Shown: positions 33,901 to 45,738 of the stretch, piece by piece | Layout of the letters: every line of letters starts with the position of its first letter | Numbering within the stretch: position 1 is the stretch's first letter | Source: Raffaelea ambrosiae | Lineage: Eukaryota; Ascomycota; Sordariomycetes; Ophiostomatales; Ophiostomataceae | Length of the DNA: 64,000 nucleotides | Reading direction: 5' to 3' | Assembly: GCA_002778195.1 (NCBI GenBank) | Contig: PCDI01000018.1 | Coordinates: 507,283 to 571,282 of the forward strand | Position numbers and translations under genes: made by a program | The notes under the pieces: model-generated | Database searches by the model: none | Told to the model about the DNA's origin: nothing | The model's input: the letters and a program-made list of their open reading frames with translations, nothing else

Positions 33901-36307
33901 AGAGGGACTTCTCTTCAACCTGCCGGACAAGGAAGGCGGGCTGCCGCAGTGGTGGCCAAATTGCATGCGAGATACAGATAGGTCAGCGAAGGAACACCGC
34001 CGCACTCGCTTACAGGCAATCTGCGTCAGGTCGCCCCCCCCCGTCCGCAACGAAACCCGCGATTCGCCTGGGGACATGGCTCGCACTCTTTTTCCTTTCT
34101 TTTTTTCTTTCTGTGATTAGAGACGGACCCAGACAGACGGCGTGGGTCACCTGGACCAGCCGGTGGCGCAAGCTTTGTCTCTTTCTTTTTCGCAGCGTCT
34201 AAACTCGTTTGGTGTCTTTGCTGTGAGGACTTTCTCAACAAAAGCGGCGGCGCCCACACTCCAGTGGCTGGTCCATCCCTTTCCTCCCCGCACCCCGCAA
34301 AAGCTACACACCCCCCTGGCTTGACCAGGGTATTGTTTTGTTTACGGTGTAGCTTGCTGGGCCTGCCTGGCTGCTGGCCCCTTTGTGGCCTGCGGATCTG
34401 CGTCTGGGTTCGCTGCAGGCCAGTTCCTTTCGTCCAGGTTTTGACTACCACACAGGCTCCAACACGCGCCCAAACAATCATATCTTACAGACTAGTTGAC
34501 TATCAACTTCCAGTGCACACCTACCACACCCCTGCCTGCACCTGCCTGCACCTGCTAACGCCTCGTCTCCCCATGCCTCCCGGAAAATCCTCTTGAACTG
34601 GCTTGTTTGTACCGACAGGTCCAATCAAGTTGACGGCGCCCGGATAGTCTCTATCAAAGAGACGAACGACCCCACGACAGCCGAACCCGACTCGGTGGAA
34701 ACCGCTGCCGAAGCGCCTACGAAGTGTGTGATCCGTACCTTGAGGGCCCTCTCTTTTGCTCCTCTGGCTATGTTTCTCCACCCAGACCTAGCCGTCTCGG
34801 CGGCGGTATCTGCATACCCGAGCCCTACGAACAAGAACGGGGGGTGGCTCTTCAGGGCCTGGGCCAGAGGGGCGGACGTCATGTTTGTCAGGGAAGGGGG
34901 TGGGCAGCTTCCTCTCCTGTACTTGTAAGCACCCACACTTTTTCTTTGGTGGGCATTGTCTTTTCTCTTCACAGGTCTCCCCTGTTTTGCCTGCCTCTCT
35001 TCTCTTCTGTTTCCTGTGGGGGTCACCTGCGCGGTTTTCTGCAAGGAGCCACTTGCAGGTCACGCTGGCGGTCTGGCTGCCATCTGGCTGTGCTGGCAAG
35101 CTGCCTGCGACCCTCTGTGATTTTTTGTGATTTTTCTTGTGATTTTTATGCAATTGATGGTGTCTGGCCAGCCATGAGCAGCTGCCCAATGGGGAGACCC
35201 ACGTGTGTGGCAGGTACTTGGGCAGATAGTTGCTCGTTGCATTCTCGAACCCTCCAACTGAAACGGACAGACAGTTGATATGCCCGTTGGCAACGAGCAC
35301 GCCACCCACGAGGACACGCCCCCTTCGGGTTACCCAAGCAGAGACGCCATTGCCAGCTTCTGTAAGCTCTTCGCTTTTCGTCGTTCTCCCTCGTTTTTGT
35401 CTTGCGCGCACGACGCCATCCATACTCCCCATTCTCGCCAGCGTCCTCCACTCAGGTGACTCGGTGCCGTACAGGCTGCATAGCCACCCCTGTCTGTTCA
35501 TTCGCCATTGCAAAGTCGGCATTACGTCGTTGGCACGCGCGCGTTCGCAAGAGGGAGGATCGACGGTACTCGTACAACTCTTCTCTCGTAATACAGGCTG
35601 CCTGGCGCATAGTTACTAGAGTGGTTGTTACTGGCACGTCTGCAGACCTGCAGGTTATGCAGATTGTAGGCCTGTCTGGAACTTGAAGTTCCTTGTTCCA
35701 CACACCCACCCTTTCCTGTCGTTTTTTTTTTCTCCTGCTCGTGTGAAAAAGAAAAGAAGAAAGTGAGGCTAGTCTTCTGTCACCCCCCCCCCCCTCTCTT
35801 GCTGCTACACCCCCGGTTTCTTCCCCCCTTGATTAGCCAAACGGGAGCTAACATTCCATCTTTATTCGGCTATGTCTTTTTTGTCCTTGCCTCCCTGTGG
35901 GTGGATATCGATGTCCCCAGTTACGTAGCTGCCTGTTAGTCCGTAGTGTCCGCGGTGCCCATCCTGTCCTCGTGAAACAGGACAATCTCGATATGTTCAT
36001 TTGTATATAAGAGCCCGTCCGTCCCCCCGGACAAAAGGCATGTCCTTTTTCCCTTTCTCTTTTCTTTCCTCAGGCCAGACCAAACATCTGTTCTCGTCAC
36101 GTCTTTTTGTTTCTGTTTTCGCTTCTTCTTCTTCTTCTTTCTTCTTCATCTACTCGGCGTTCCCTGTCAACTGTACTTGATACCCTTATTCCTCCAACTC
36201 CCTCCCAAACCGACTTCTCTTTTCTCTCCCTCTCACGACAAACTCGACAACTCTCTCTCTACCTTGTTCATAAAAAGAAAAAAAAAACCCCCAAACAAAC
36301 AAAAAAA
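30984..36307. other. 5.3-kb gene-free stretch
   Basis: No convincing coding sequence. The first ~700 bases after RPB1 are T-rich, then alternate between A-rich and T-rich strand-biased tracts (31200-31900, 32930-33220). The 432-codon open frame at 32904-34202 is Lys/Arg/Ser-rich low-complexity translation of A-rich DNA without family resemblance. The last ~600 bases (35700-36307) look like a strong promoter and leader: C-runs, CCCCT boxes near 35799 and 35826, a TATA box, pyrimidine tracts and an A-run just before the ATG. A long non-coding transcript or large regulatory region is possible but not shown. Confidence 0.55.
36004..36011 (+). promoter_or_regulatory. TATA box (TATATAAG) of the small gene at 36308
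   Basis: A consensus TATATAAG about 300 bases before the start codon, followed by CT-rich sequence (36050-36240) typical of fungal transcription starts. Its clarity is unusual in this window and suggests an inducible or highly expressed gene. Confidence 0.6.
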
Positions 36308-36754
36308 ATGTCTTCCACCGACTCCACCACGTCCTACGAGGACATCAACTCCCTGACGACCCAGTCGGTCAACTTCCTCCCTGAGGCTGCCGACCGCCGG
36401 CCATCCGTGTTCCTGTCTCTCATCCCGCACACCTCGGACTCCTACCCCCGGCCCCGGAAGTACTCTGCTCCCGTTGTGTCGCCGGTGACGGAGTCTCGGG
36501 CTGTCCCCAAAGAGACCGTCTCCCCGATCGTCGCCGCCTGTGTTGCTGCTGCCGCCCCGGTTCTCGCCAACGACATTGTCCCCGGCCCCGTTGCCACCCC
36601 GATCGGCGGTGTCAAGCAGCGCCGCAGCTCCAGCCTGAGCAGCGACAACAGCCAGGGCGGCTTCCGCTTCCTGAAGCTCGGGCCGGTCCACTGGGGCGAG
36701 CACCTCGACGACCACCAGCAGGATTGGCACTGGCACGAGTCGGTCATTGTTTAG
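36308..36754 (+). CDS. Small fungal protein with C-terminal FRFLKLGPVHWGEH motif
   Basis: Intronless, 148 residues. The ATG at 36308 is directly preceded by an A-run, an efficient fungal start context; an ORF extension to 36107 translates the CT-rich leader and is rejected. The N-terminus is Ser/Thr-rich (MSSTDSTTSYEDINS), with an aromatic/Pro block (RRPSVFLSLIPHTSDSYPRP), an Ala/Val-rich middle, a Ser patch (RRSSSLSSDNS) and the C-terminal block FRFLKLGPVHWGEHLDDHQQ followed by DWHWHE. The C-terminal block resembles the conserved end of small uncharacterised ascomycete proteins; I recall no function. No signal peptide or membrane segment is visible. It lies behind a long gene-free stretch and a clear TATA box, which suggests strong or conditional expression. 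Confidence 0.75.
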   Translation: MSSTDSTTSYEDINSLTTQSVNFLPEAADRRPSVFLSLIPHTSDSYPRPRKYSAPVVSPVTESRAVPKETVSPIVAACVAAAAPVLANDIVPGPVATPIGGVKQRRSSSLSSDNSQGGFRFLKLGPVHWGEHLDDHQQDWHWHESVIV

Positions 36755-38927
36755 ACAATGACGGCCAAGGGAAAATAAAAACAAAAAAACCCAAACACAA
36801 AAAACCAAATACCTAAGAAAAAAAAAGGCATCAGAAGGCTGGAAAAAAAGTCCTTTTTAGGGAGAGGGAACCATTTGTCAAGGCGCCGAATTTTTTTTTA
36901 CAACTTCTTTATTATTATCATTGCGGTTTTATTATTCCTTTGCCTGTTTTGGAATACACGGGTATTATTATCAATGTACTAGGAATTTCCTTTGTTTTGC
37001 GTATCATCATCTGCTTAACAACCATATTTCTTTTATGAATGCACGAACTTCTTGACGGACAATGCACATTGAAATTGACCAGACTCGTTTTTTTTTCAAC
37101 CGTGTTCAAATCGTCTTCGAAACTTGTCTGAACTTGTCGCAAGGACGGCCTTGTGAAGTATTTCCAAGCTATTCTTGATAACAGCTGTGTCTTTGAAGCT
37201 CGTCCTCAAAGACCTCTCTATCCAAACATACAATGTGATGCATACTACGTACTGAAGTGTTCCAAAGCGATACTGGATAACAATAATTAGCCAACACCAA
37301 CGTGTGTGAGACGGCCTGTTCCTCGTGGGATGGCCCCCATCGTGGGTCGAGCGGGATGGTCATCCGGAACGTGGGTGGCCACGGGAAAACCCCCCCCGGT
37401 TGAACCACTTACAAATGAAATTTACACGTGTTTCGTCCGTGCCGTTCAAAACCTGGAACTCTCTACTTTTTGCGGTGAATACACACGTTCCTTTTGGGGG
37501 GTTACAGATTTCTTGGGGGTGACTTTTCAATTCATAGCCTCCCTGGAGAACCGTGATTCCTGAGTTGTGTAGGCCTCGCGAGGATCTAGATGATGCGTAC
37601 TCGATGCACAGCGTGCCGCCATTTCATGAACAATATAGTCGGCCCGCGAGTTCCATGGTTATCCCGGTCATCCCTCTCTTCTCTCGTGCCGTCTCGTTCA
37701 TTTGCATACTCTACCATCAACTCCACTCGCGTTTCTATAGTACGACCCTCTTCAAAACATTGTATCCCTCGCACAACCGTTGTGGTTGCACAAAGAGGAG
37801 CGGGAAAGACAAAATATTGGCGGAAAAGGGCACGGCGTACAAGCCCCCCCCCCCACACACACATGGGGTCCGGAACTGCTGGTAATGCTAAAGTGTGTCT
37901 TTGAGGCCTTTTTTGGGGAGGGACGGGCTGAGTCATGTCTCACAACCAGACAGCCACCCAACTGGAAATCGAACGAGTATTGAAGGGGAGGGGAAAACAG
38001 GGCATTCGACAATCTGCATTCTGCGCTTTTCCTTTCTTTTTCCTTGGTTTTGCCTATTAAGGTGCCGTGTACCACGGACATGATGCATGCGAGTTGCCCT
38101 GACTGACAATAGTAAGTCTTCTTTTCATCAAGACTATCTCTTGTCTGTATGTGTACCGTTGCTGAAATTCCAAGGGATCGACACGGATACGATGCCAGAG
38201 GGGGGGAAGGGCGCTGCCCTGCTCTGTGAACATGACCTCCCCATTTGTTTCCCGTCCACGTACCTCATCCTGATTTGCTTGCATCCAGCAAGCGAGCTGC
38301 CCCAATCTGCAGGAAACACAGCCAAGAAGCCAAGAAGCCAAGGGCCCGAAGAAAAAAAGTGTGTATTATCTTCCTTGCTTTTCTGTTTGCTTCGCGAGGT
38401 GGCCGCTTTACTGTTCATTGGTGCGGCTTTGCCGCCTTCCTTTTTTCTATGTTTCAGTGCTTTTGCTGTGTGTTCGGCCCGCTGATCTTCGGCTCGTACG
38501 CCAATTGCTCTTTTGTCTCAGAGGTGCCCAGCCTTGTACTACCACTTGGCGGCAGGCTGGGCCACGGTCGGAGAACACGGCTGTTTCCAGAGCGGGAGAA
38601 ATTGTGGTCTTTCGCTCCCACGTACTCCCACAACCGCATTTCACCATGCATTCTCTCATATGGCCAAGGGTTTCACTGTTCTTTGTTGTTCATGCCGTAA
38701 AATGGAGTGTATTATATATGTATGTGTAATGGTATTCCCAGGATGGCCGTAACGCTCAAAGACAAGCAAGAAGAGAAGGGAAAAGATCCCGAAAAAGACA
38801 AACATGGCAGACCGTATCATTTCAAACAAAACCCAGATGTATGGAGAAATGAAGGAGAATCACGAAAAACGAGAGAAGAGACACGAGGATGAGGAACAAG
38901 AACTGAACTGCCCCCCCAAAAAGCCCT

Positions 38928-38967
<40 letters not shown>

Positions 38968-38969
38968 TA
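36755..38969. other. Intergenic stretch between convergent genes
   Basis: It begins with an A-rich 3' flank of the small gene (poly-A tracts 36775-36850). There is no ORF of coding character. A (GA)n microsatellite lies at the right end. No RNA gene was recognised. Confidence 0.6.
38932..38964. repeat. (GA)n microsatellite
   Basis: An uninterrupted AG/GA dinucleotide tract of 33 bases, six bases beyond the stop codon of the minus-strand PAN-like gene, so it lies in that gene's 3' untranslated region. A second, shorter GA tract lies at about 40369-40390 just upstream of the same gene's start. Confidence 0.95.
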
Positions 38970-40330
38970 TCACTCATTGTCATCCTCATCGTCATCTTCA
39001 TCGTCCAGGTTTTCTCCGCTTTCTTCAATGATAAAGTACCAGCTGGAGCTCGAGTTCGGGTCGCCAATGCTGGTCTTCATGAAGCACGTCTTGACGTTGT
39101 TGTAGGTGCCCCAGCCAGCGGCCGTGCAGGTGTCGTTGGAGGCGCACTCGCGGAGGCACTGGGCCATGGTGGTGGCGTTTTTGCTGTCGAGGTCGACGGC
39201 GCCGTCCGTGGAGCTGTAGTCGCGGCCGCACAGGAGGATGAACTTTTTGTCGTCGTTGGTGTCGGTGAAGAGGGTCAGGTTGTCGGCAGGGCAGTTGATG
39301 GCGTCCGAGTTGGAGTCGATGGAGGCGGTGGCGGTAGCGGCAGGGATGACGTTGCCGGCCGTGGTGTAGCCAGCGGCGGAGGATCTTGGGAAAGTGTCAG
39401 TCCAGACATTCTGGGCGAAGCGAGGGTGAGACGAAACCCCCGGGAGAACTCTCGAGCGAGAAGGAAGAGACAGCTCTTCAGAGAACTCTCGAGCGAAGCG
39501 AGGACAAAAAAGGAAGAGACAATTCTTCAGAGAGCTCTCGAGCGAAGCGAGGACAAAAAAGGAAGAGACAACTCTTCAGAGAGTTCTCGAGCGAAGCGAG
39601 GACCGAAAAAGTATTCTCTCGGGAAGCGAGGACAAAAAGGGAAGAGACAACTCTTCAGAGAGCTCTTTCGAGCGAAGCGAGGACAAAAAAAAACTTACGT
39701 GGTGGATGATGCAGAAGCAGTGGAAGAGGAGGTGGCCGTGACGGTGGCCGTGGTGAGCGAGCCGAGCGTGGAAGAAGCACCGGCGCCGGTGGCCGTTGCC
39801 GAAGCCGCCGAGGTGGACTTCTTGTTGTTCTTGAGGCCGACGCCCAGGCCGACACCCAAGGCAATGGCCAGGACCACGACGGCCGCAATGATGCTGCCCA
39901 GAATCCACAACTTCTTATTGCTCGACTTCTTGCCACCCCCTGCTGCCGCTTCCAGCTGCCCGTTGCCAGCTCCGGCAGCGCCAGCGCCAGCGCCAGCGCC
40001 AGCAGCAACGCCCGCCGTACCGACAGCGGCCGCTGCTGCCACCGGGACAGGCGAGCCGGGTCCGCTGGCGAGCCCGGCATGTGATGGGTAGGGCGAGCCG
40101 GCCGTGCTGGAGTAGTTGGGCGAGATGACCGAGGGCGACGAGCTGGCCATGCCGCGCTCCTTCTCCCAGGCCTTGTAGTCAAAGGGCGAGGCAGAGGTGG
40201 TGACGCCGGTGTCCGGATAGGTCTGGACGACCTCGGGGGCGGTGCTGTCGGGGGCTGGGACAACCTCGAGGCCGCCCTGCTCGACGACCTGGAGGCCGGA
40301 AGCTTCGTCTGGAACGTTTGCGTGGGACAT
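38970..40330 (-). CDS. Single-pass membrane protein with a PAN/apple-like Cys-rich domain
   Basis: Exons 40330-39699 and 39384-38970 (donor GTAAGT, acceptor CCAAG, 314-nt intron filled with a minisatellite) encode 348 residues. The N-terminal ~140 residues are Pro/Ser/Gly/Ala-rich and presumably cytosolic. A basic stop (KKSSNKK) is followed by a membrane segment of about 22 residues (LWILGSIIAAVVVLAIALG onwards), then a Ser/Thr/Ala-rich stalk likely to be O-glycosylated. The C-terminal ~100 residues have the Cys spacing of fungal PAN/apple domains: INCPADN, FILLCGRDY, MAQCLRECASNDTCTAAGW and CFMKTS. The protein ends in an acidic tail (DDEDDDEDDNE). Such proteins are thought to sit in the plasma membrane facing the wall; ligand unknown. 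No signal peptide is present, so the membrane segment must act as signal anchor. Confidence 0.78.
39449..39694. repeat. 49-bp minisatellite filling an intron
   Basis: Units beginning CTCTCGAGCGAAGCGAGGAC recur at 39449, 39486, 39535, 39584 and 39663. The spacings are 37 (a copy with a 12-base deletion), 49, 49 and 79 (49 plus a 30-base partial duplication). The last copy runs up to the splice donor of the minus-strand gene, whose intron covers nearly the whole array. Confidence 0.92.
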
Positions 40331-42758
40331 GAGGGGCGAGGGGAGGGGGGTGTAGGTATGGAGGAAGAAAGAGAGAGAGAGAGAGAGAGGGAGAAGGTGA
40401 CTGTGAGGTGCTGAGTGTATTATTGTCCTCTTGTTGTCGATGTCGTTGTTGGTGTTATTTTTTCTGCTGTGATGTTGTCCAAGTATCGTGACATTTGCTC
40501 TGCACGGCGATGCTACAGTTTTTTTCCCCGGACTCGAGAGAAAACAAGATGTATGATATAATGTTTTTGTTTTTTCAAACAGGAAAGGGAAAAAAACAAA
40601 AAGGGAAAAAGGGAAAGAGATGTGCAAAACAGGCAACGGAGACCCGGGGAAGAACCAGGGTTTTCAGAGTCCCGCGCAAAATATGGGAGGTCCGCAAAGC
40701 GAAATATACTTTGTACATACGACTCGTAAACACGCAAAATGGTAACAATAACGGTCAGATCCCTTTTGGTGTTAGTTTTCGGGCCAAGCTAGAGCAGGCC
40801 CCAGTCCAGCCAGAACACCACAGCAAAGCTAAAAAAAAAAGTAGCCCATAAGTACGCCTATGTGGGAGGGGACGTCCAACACAGCCGCCCCGGAGAACGA
40901 TCTTACGGTGTAAGATACTCCTACTATGTAGTACTCGTAGTTTACTACTAACGTATGTAGTACGTACTCGCAGTAGCCACGGAGTACGATGCGCCTTGAC
41001 GCTTGCCCACAGACCCTGGAGGAGAGGCTGGGCCGGATCTGCGAGGACAATGCGCTCGTTTCGGGGACCCGCGGGTGTTGCGAACAGTAGAAAAAGAAAA
41101 ATCGGACTGCTTGTTGGATGGCGTCCAAGGCATAGCAGCACGATCTTCTCTGTTTCTGGCAAGATCGTCGCCGTCTGAAAGACTGATTCAAGACGTGATG
41201 ACCACACCGCGCATGCGTATCTCATAGACATCTTGTTGTCGAGTTCATCGAAAGCCATGTCTGCTCCCTGGCATGCGTTGTTTGATTCTCGGACTCCTCT
41301 GCTCCTTCTCGGAGTGGCCACGGGATCCTGCGCCGGCATAGCAGAGCCGAACCAGGGTGTCTGGCCATTGCATGAATGGCGGGCGCTATGGCTATGGCCG
41401 TGCTCGCGGAATGCAAGGAGGTGCTACATGCTACATGCAACGTCGAATGCCACACGGTTGTTACGGATGCTGTGCGCAGCAGCATTTGTCGTGGGATTTT
41501 GTAAGAAAAACCATCGCCATCTTCAGAGCCGTTTGTCCATGATCCAGTCCCATTCATTCTCACAGAATGCTCGTCTCCACCCCCCCCCCCCCCCCCCTGA
41601 AAAAGAAGAAATCAAAGAGCGCGCCAAAAACCACGCCCATTTCCCTTGTTCGCACAGCAGCCACGAGTACGAGTGCGCTGGGAGCCCCCGACACAGGCGA
41701 GTGCGCTACTATGCAGAAAGGAAAGACACTCGCGACAAACAGGCACTCCTTATCTTACCGAAAGACTTTGCCGCATGAATCGATCTAGTCTCGGGGCCAA
41801 GTGGAGTGGTGCAGCGAATACGTCTCCACTACAACCTCACGAGAGATGAGCGAACAGACAAAAGAAAACCAGAACGAAACGCCTGTGCAGAGCGGCGTTT
41901 TTTAAGGCCGCACCATAGCCGGCGGAGCCAGAACTTGAACCCCTGTCTAGCCATCGATCCATCATTGCAAGCAGGGGTTCCCATTAGTATGTATTCCTAC
42001 CGTGTACTATGTAACGACAGTACATGCATGGTACAGCAAAGAGGACCTCTGTCGTTCCTGACCACCTGCATGCCCGCTTTGCACTCGTAGGGGCTGTTTT
42101 TTTTGTGTGTGTGTGTGTGTGTGTGTGTTCTTGAGCTCGTCCAACAGGCAAAGGCCAGAGAAAAAAAGGGGTGACAAAACCGAATGTCCGATGCTAAATT
42201 GGCGGCGTAGGGCTGAAGAGCACGATGCGTGAGGTACGGAGACAGCAGCCAATGGGCGTCCGTGGCTGGCAGTATAAGCGGGCCCATGCCACTGGTATCG
42301 GGTCTGCCGCCAGCTTGGGCAGGTCAGCCAAGGCAGTCCACCACAGCCCCTTCGGCCCTTGCCATATTGCCCCGTCGCCACAGCCGCAGGGTACTCGTAG
42401 GCTTTTGCATACAGGGCCACAGTCGGTCGCATTGCCACGCCGTAGCGATGGAACACTATTACGAATTGTCTTGCCATCGCATCGGAGATTGGCGAGCACT
42501 CTTGGCCTTGCGAGCACGCGCGTGGACACGGTCACATGACCACGCCATGGGCGCAAACTGGGCGCAAAGCCGCAAACGGCCTGGGCACGTGCAAGCCCGG
42601 TGTGGGCAGGACCCCGCAACGCCATTTCTGTCCTCCTTGCTCGACGCGACAAGACGCGTGTCGGACAGCGGCGGACCATGCGGATGGAGGGACCACTTCC
42701 ACTGACAGCCTTGCCAGCACGCGGCTAGGATGCAACGTGCGACAACCACGCACCCAAC
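40331..42758. other. Divergent intergenic region with several simple repeats
   Basis: Lies between the PAN-like gene (-) and the large gene at 42759 (+). It holds a GA tract (40369-40390), an imperfect TAGTA/GTACT-rich patch (40915-40975), an 18-C run (41580-41597) and a (TG)n tract (about 42105-42128). Many overlapping short ORFs have no consistent frame. No gene is called. Confidence 0.55.
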
Positions 42759-45502
42759 ATGGCACCACCGGACATGCACTCGCCGTCCACCGGCTCGGTG
42801 GCCTCGTTCCACACGGCGGACGAGACGTCGCCGTGGAAGAATCCCCAGGGCACAGGACGCGCCGGCAGCGCCAGTCCGGCGGGGAAGACGGAGGATCCGC
42901 CCAAGCCCGCCGGCCCGACCGAAACGACCGCAACGCGCACCAACCACGCCAAGAACACCGCAAAGACGAGCACGACCAGCCACGGCGGCTACAGCCCCGT
43001 GCGGAGGCTGCCGTACGAGCTCAGGGACCACGTCCGCGTGTTCCTGGAAGAGCGCATGTGTGAGTGAACCTCTGCTGATCACGAGAGCCACAAGAGTCAC
43101 AAAAGTTGCAAGAGTTGCAGAACTCACAAAACCCACAAAACGCGCAAAACTCACGATGCTGACGGCTCGGACAAACAGACGGCGAGGCCATCCACCTCCT
43201 GACCAGCCTCCTGGCCGCCGGCGGCTCGCAGTGCTCGAACCAGCAACACGGCGCAGAGAATTCGTCGTCGTCGTCGTCGTCGTCATTGCCGCCGTCGTCC
43301 TCCTCCCCGGTCTGGGTCCCGCCTCCGAGCCACCTGGCCGTCCTGGCCACCCTCGCGGTCCATCCAGCCTACACCAGCCGCCCCAAGGACGGCACCGATC
43401 TGCGCGTCGCCGGCCACGCCCTGCAGTACCTCCGCCACATCCTGACCGTCGCAGGCCCCGTGCAGGCCGGCTTCAGCACCGCCTTTGCGTTCCCCGACGC
43501 CCTGCGCCAGCGACGCCAGGCCAGCGGCACCACCCGGGCGGCCGGCGGCTACAGTACCTACAGCCACAGCAACAACGCCAGCGCGGCCTCGAGCCGCCCG
43601 CCGTCCCGCCCTCGCCGGCTGCGTGCCGCCCGCACGGCTGTCGGTGGCGGCGTCGACAGCGACTACGTCGACGTGACGCGCGTCCAGCTCGACGACGAGG
43701 ACGACTACCCGTACGGCGGCGGTGGTGGTGGTGGTGGTGGGGGGGGGGCCAAGAAGGGGGGGAGCATGGATGGGGTGTCGGCCGCGCTACGTGCGCCTGC
43801 GACCGGGGGCGGTGCCGGCCATGGCGACCATACTACCACGAAGAAGAACGACGGCGGCCACGGCGGCCACGGCGACGACGACGACGACGACTACGGTTAT
43901 GGACACGGAGCCGGCGCCGCTACCGCTGCTGACACGTACTCGCTGTATCTCAATGGCGAGGATGGAGAGGACGACGCCGTGGGTGCCCGCATGGCCACGC
44001 GCGACAGCGTCTGGATGCGGGGCCACGACTTTTGGCGCGTGGCCGGCTGGGCGCTGAGCTGCAGCGTGTGCGAGCCGGCGCGGTGGCGGTACTGGCGGCC
44101 GTGGCTGTCGCTGGTGGTGGACGTCCTGGAGGCGGATCTGGCCGTGAGGGTGGAGAGCCAGAGGAGAAGGAAGGGCGACGACGACGACGACGACGACGAC
44201 GACAACGACAATGACGACGGCGGGAATCATCCCATGTATTCCCTCCAAGACGCGCTCCTCTTCTCCTACCTCGACGGACACGGCACCCACACCAACCTGA
44301 AGCGCGTCCTGACGGCCATTGTGGCCGACGGGTCGCAGCCGACGCTGCAGCTGCGCGAGGTCTTTGACAAGGAGACGGTCGTGGCCGGAGGGACAGCGTC
44401 TGGTCGTAGTCCGAGCCGTGGTGGTGCCCAGAGAGCACCAGCGGCGACGCTCGCCCGGACGCGCGTGCTCGACCTGGACAACAACAAGTTTGGCGACTAC
44501 AGCGACGACGACGAGTCGGCGCCGTCGTCGTCGCCGCTGCGAGGAGACCCAGGCGGTGCGTCGCCGCTGCTGCCCACCGGGCGCGGCCGGCTACGGAGAG
44601 GAGGAGGAGAAGGAGACGACGTGCCGGCCGCATCAGACGATGCCCAACAACAGCAGCAGCAGCCATCGACGAGTAGCACGCCTGGCTTTGTCGAGTCGCT
44701 TCCTCTGCGGCGACGTCTCTTTTACCTGGTACGTGTCTTTGTCAGCCCAATTCTTTCTCCGTTGTTGGACTCGTATTCTATTCTTCTCTTCTCTTTCTTC
44801 CTTCTTCTAACAAACTAGATCATCCTTGCTGCTCACTACTTCCGCGACGACTTTGCCTCCCCGGACATGGTCTACCGCACGTTTGCGGTGGACGTGCTGC
44901 GCGAGTCGGACATTTCCGTGTTTGCGGCGTTGATAGAGAAACCAGCACCCGTTTCCTCGACTTTGACCTCGGGGGATCGCGCCGCTGCTCCTCTGTCCCC
45001 CCCTTCTCCTCCGCCGCCCCCAACGGCCGACGACGTCCTCGTCGGCCTGCTGCGGCACGTCCTCTTCCCCATCATGCCCTCGTCGGCGCCCAAACCCCAC
45101 AATGTCGACCCGTCCGTGGACGGCCACCGCAACAGTGGCGGCGACGCTCTGGGCGTCTCGCCGCTCGTGCTCGAGCGGTGTTTCCTCCCCTTTGCGGCCA
45201 ACACGGTCACTCTGGGAGCGAATGTCCGCATGGCTCTTGCTCTGGAGAGCCTGTTTCGAGTTCTCTGGAGCAAGCGTGGCGATGGTCGTGGTGGTCGTGG
45301 GGGTCGCGGGAGCGACACCAGGAACGTCCTCCGCTGGACCCCGGCCCTCCAGGAGGCGGCCGAGACGGGCGTGCAGGCGCGCATGAACCGGTCGAAACCG
45401 CCGAAGCGCGTCACCGAGGTGGAGGCGCTGGGACGGGATCTGCTGCGGCGGTCGGGGCAGCGACTGCTGACCATGGTGCGTCTGGCCAAGATGGATTCAT
45501 AA
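42759..45502 (+). CDS. Large unrecognised protein with low-complexity inserts
   Basis: Exons 42759-43059, 43179-44728 and 44819-45502 join in phase across two GT-AG introns (donors GTGAGT and GTACGT; the second has branch TTCTAAC) and encode 844 residues. Ordered-looking helical blocks alternate with disordered inserts. Blocks include LPYELRDHVRVFLEERMYDG, LATLAVHPAYTSR, LQYLRHILTVAGPVQAGFST, a Trp-rich stretch (FWRVAGWALSCSVC), IILAAHYFRDDFASPDMVYR and the C-terminal LGRDLLRRSGQRLLTMVRLA. Inserts include poly-Ser (about 43263-43310), poly-Gly (43720-43765) and two poly-Asp runs (43874-43893, 44175-44203). No signal peptide or membrane segment stands out. I do not recognise the family; the helical repeat-like layout could be a scaffold fold. 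Confidence 0.72.
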
Positions 45503-45738
45503 GGAGAGCAGAGCTGGGCGAGTTTTTTTAAAAAGGAGAGGCGTCAACGAAGGAGATGGTCTTTTTTTATTCATGTTTGTAGTAGTTACAGTCTATTTTG
45601 TGGTATCCCCCCCCCCCCAAAAAAAAGCAGCAACGCCGATTCATGATTTCATGATAAATAGTCATACATACACATGCAATGACCCATAATGACTTGAGCA
45701 ATCTTGGATCCAAGAATACACCCCCCCCCCCTGTATCG

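Noticed and set aside
32904..34202. 432-codon + strand ORF in the gene-free stretch
   Set aside because: Begins in A-rich DNA giving Lys/Arg/Ser low complexity; no introns, motifs or good start context.
36107..36307. N-terminal extension of the small gene at 36308
   Set aside because: It translates the CT-rich leader after the TATA box; the ATG at 36308 directly follows an A-run and starts the protein-like composition.
41880..41965. tRNA-like B-box (GGTTCAAGTTC on the minus strand)
   Set aside because: The flanking bases do not pair into a T stem and no acceptor or anticodon stem can be drawn.
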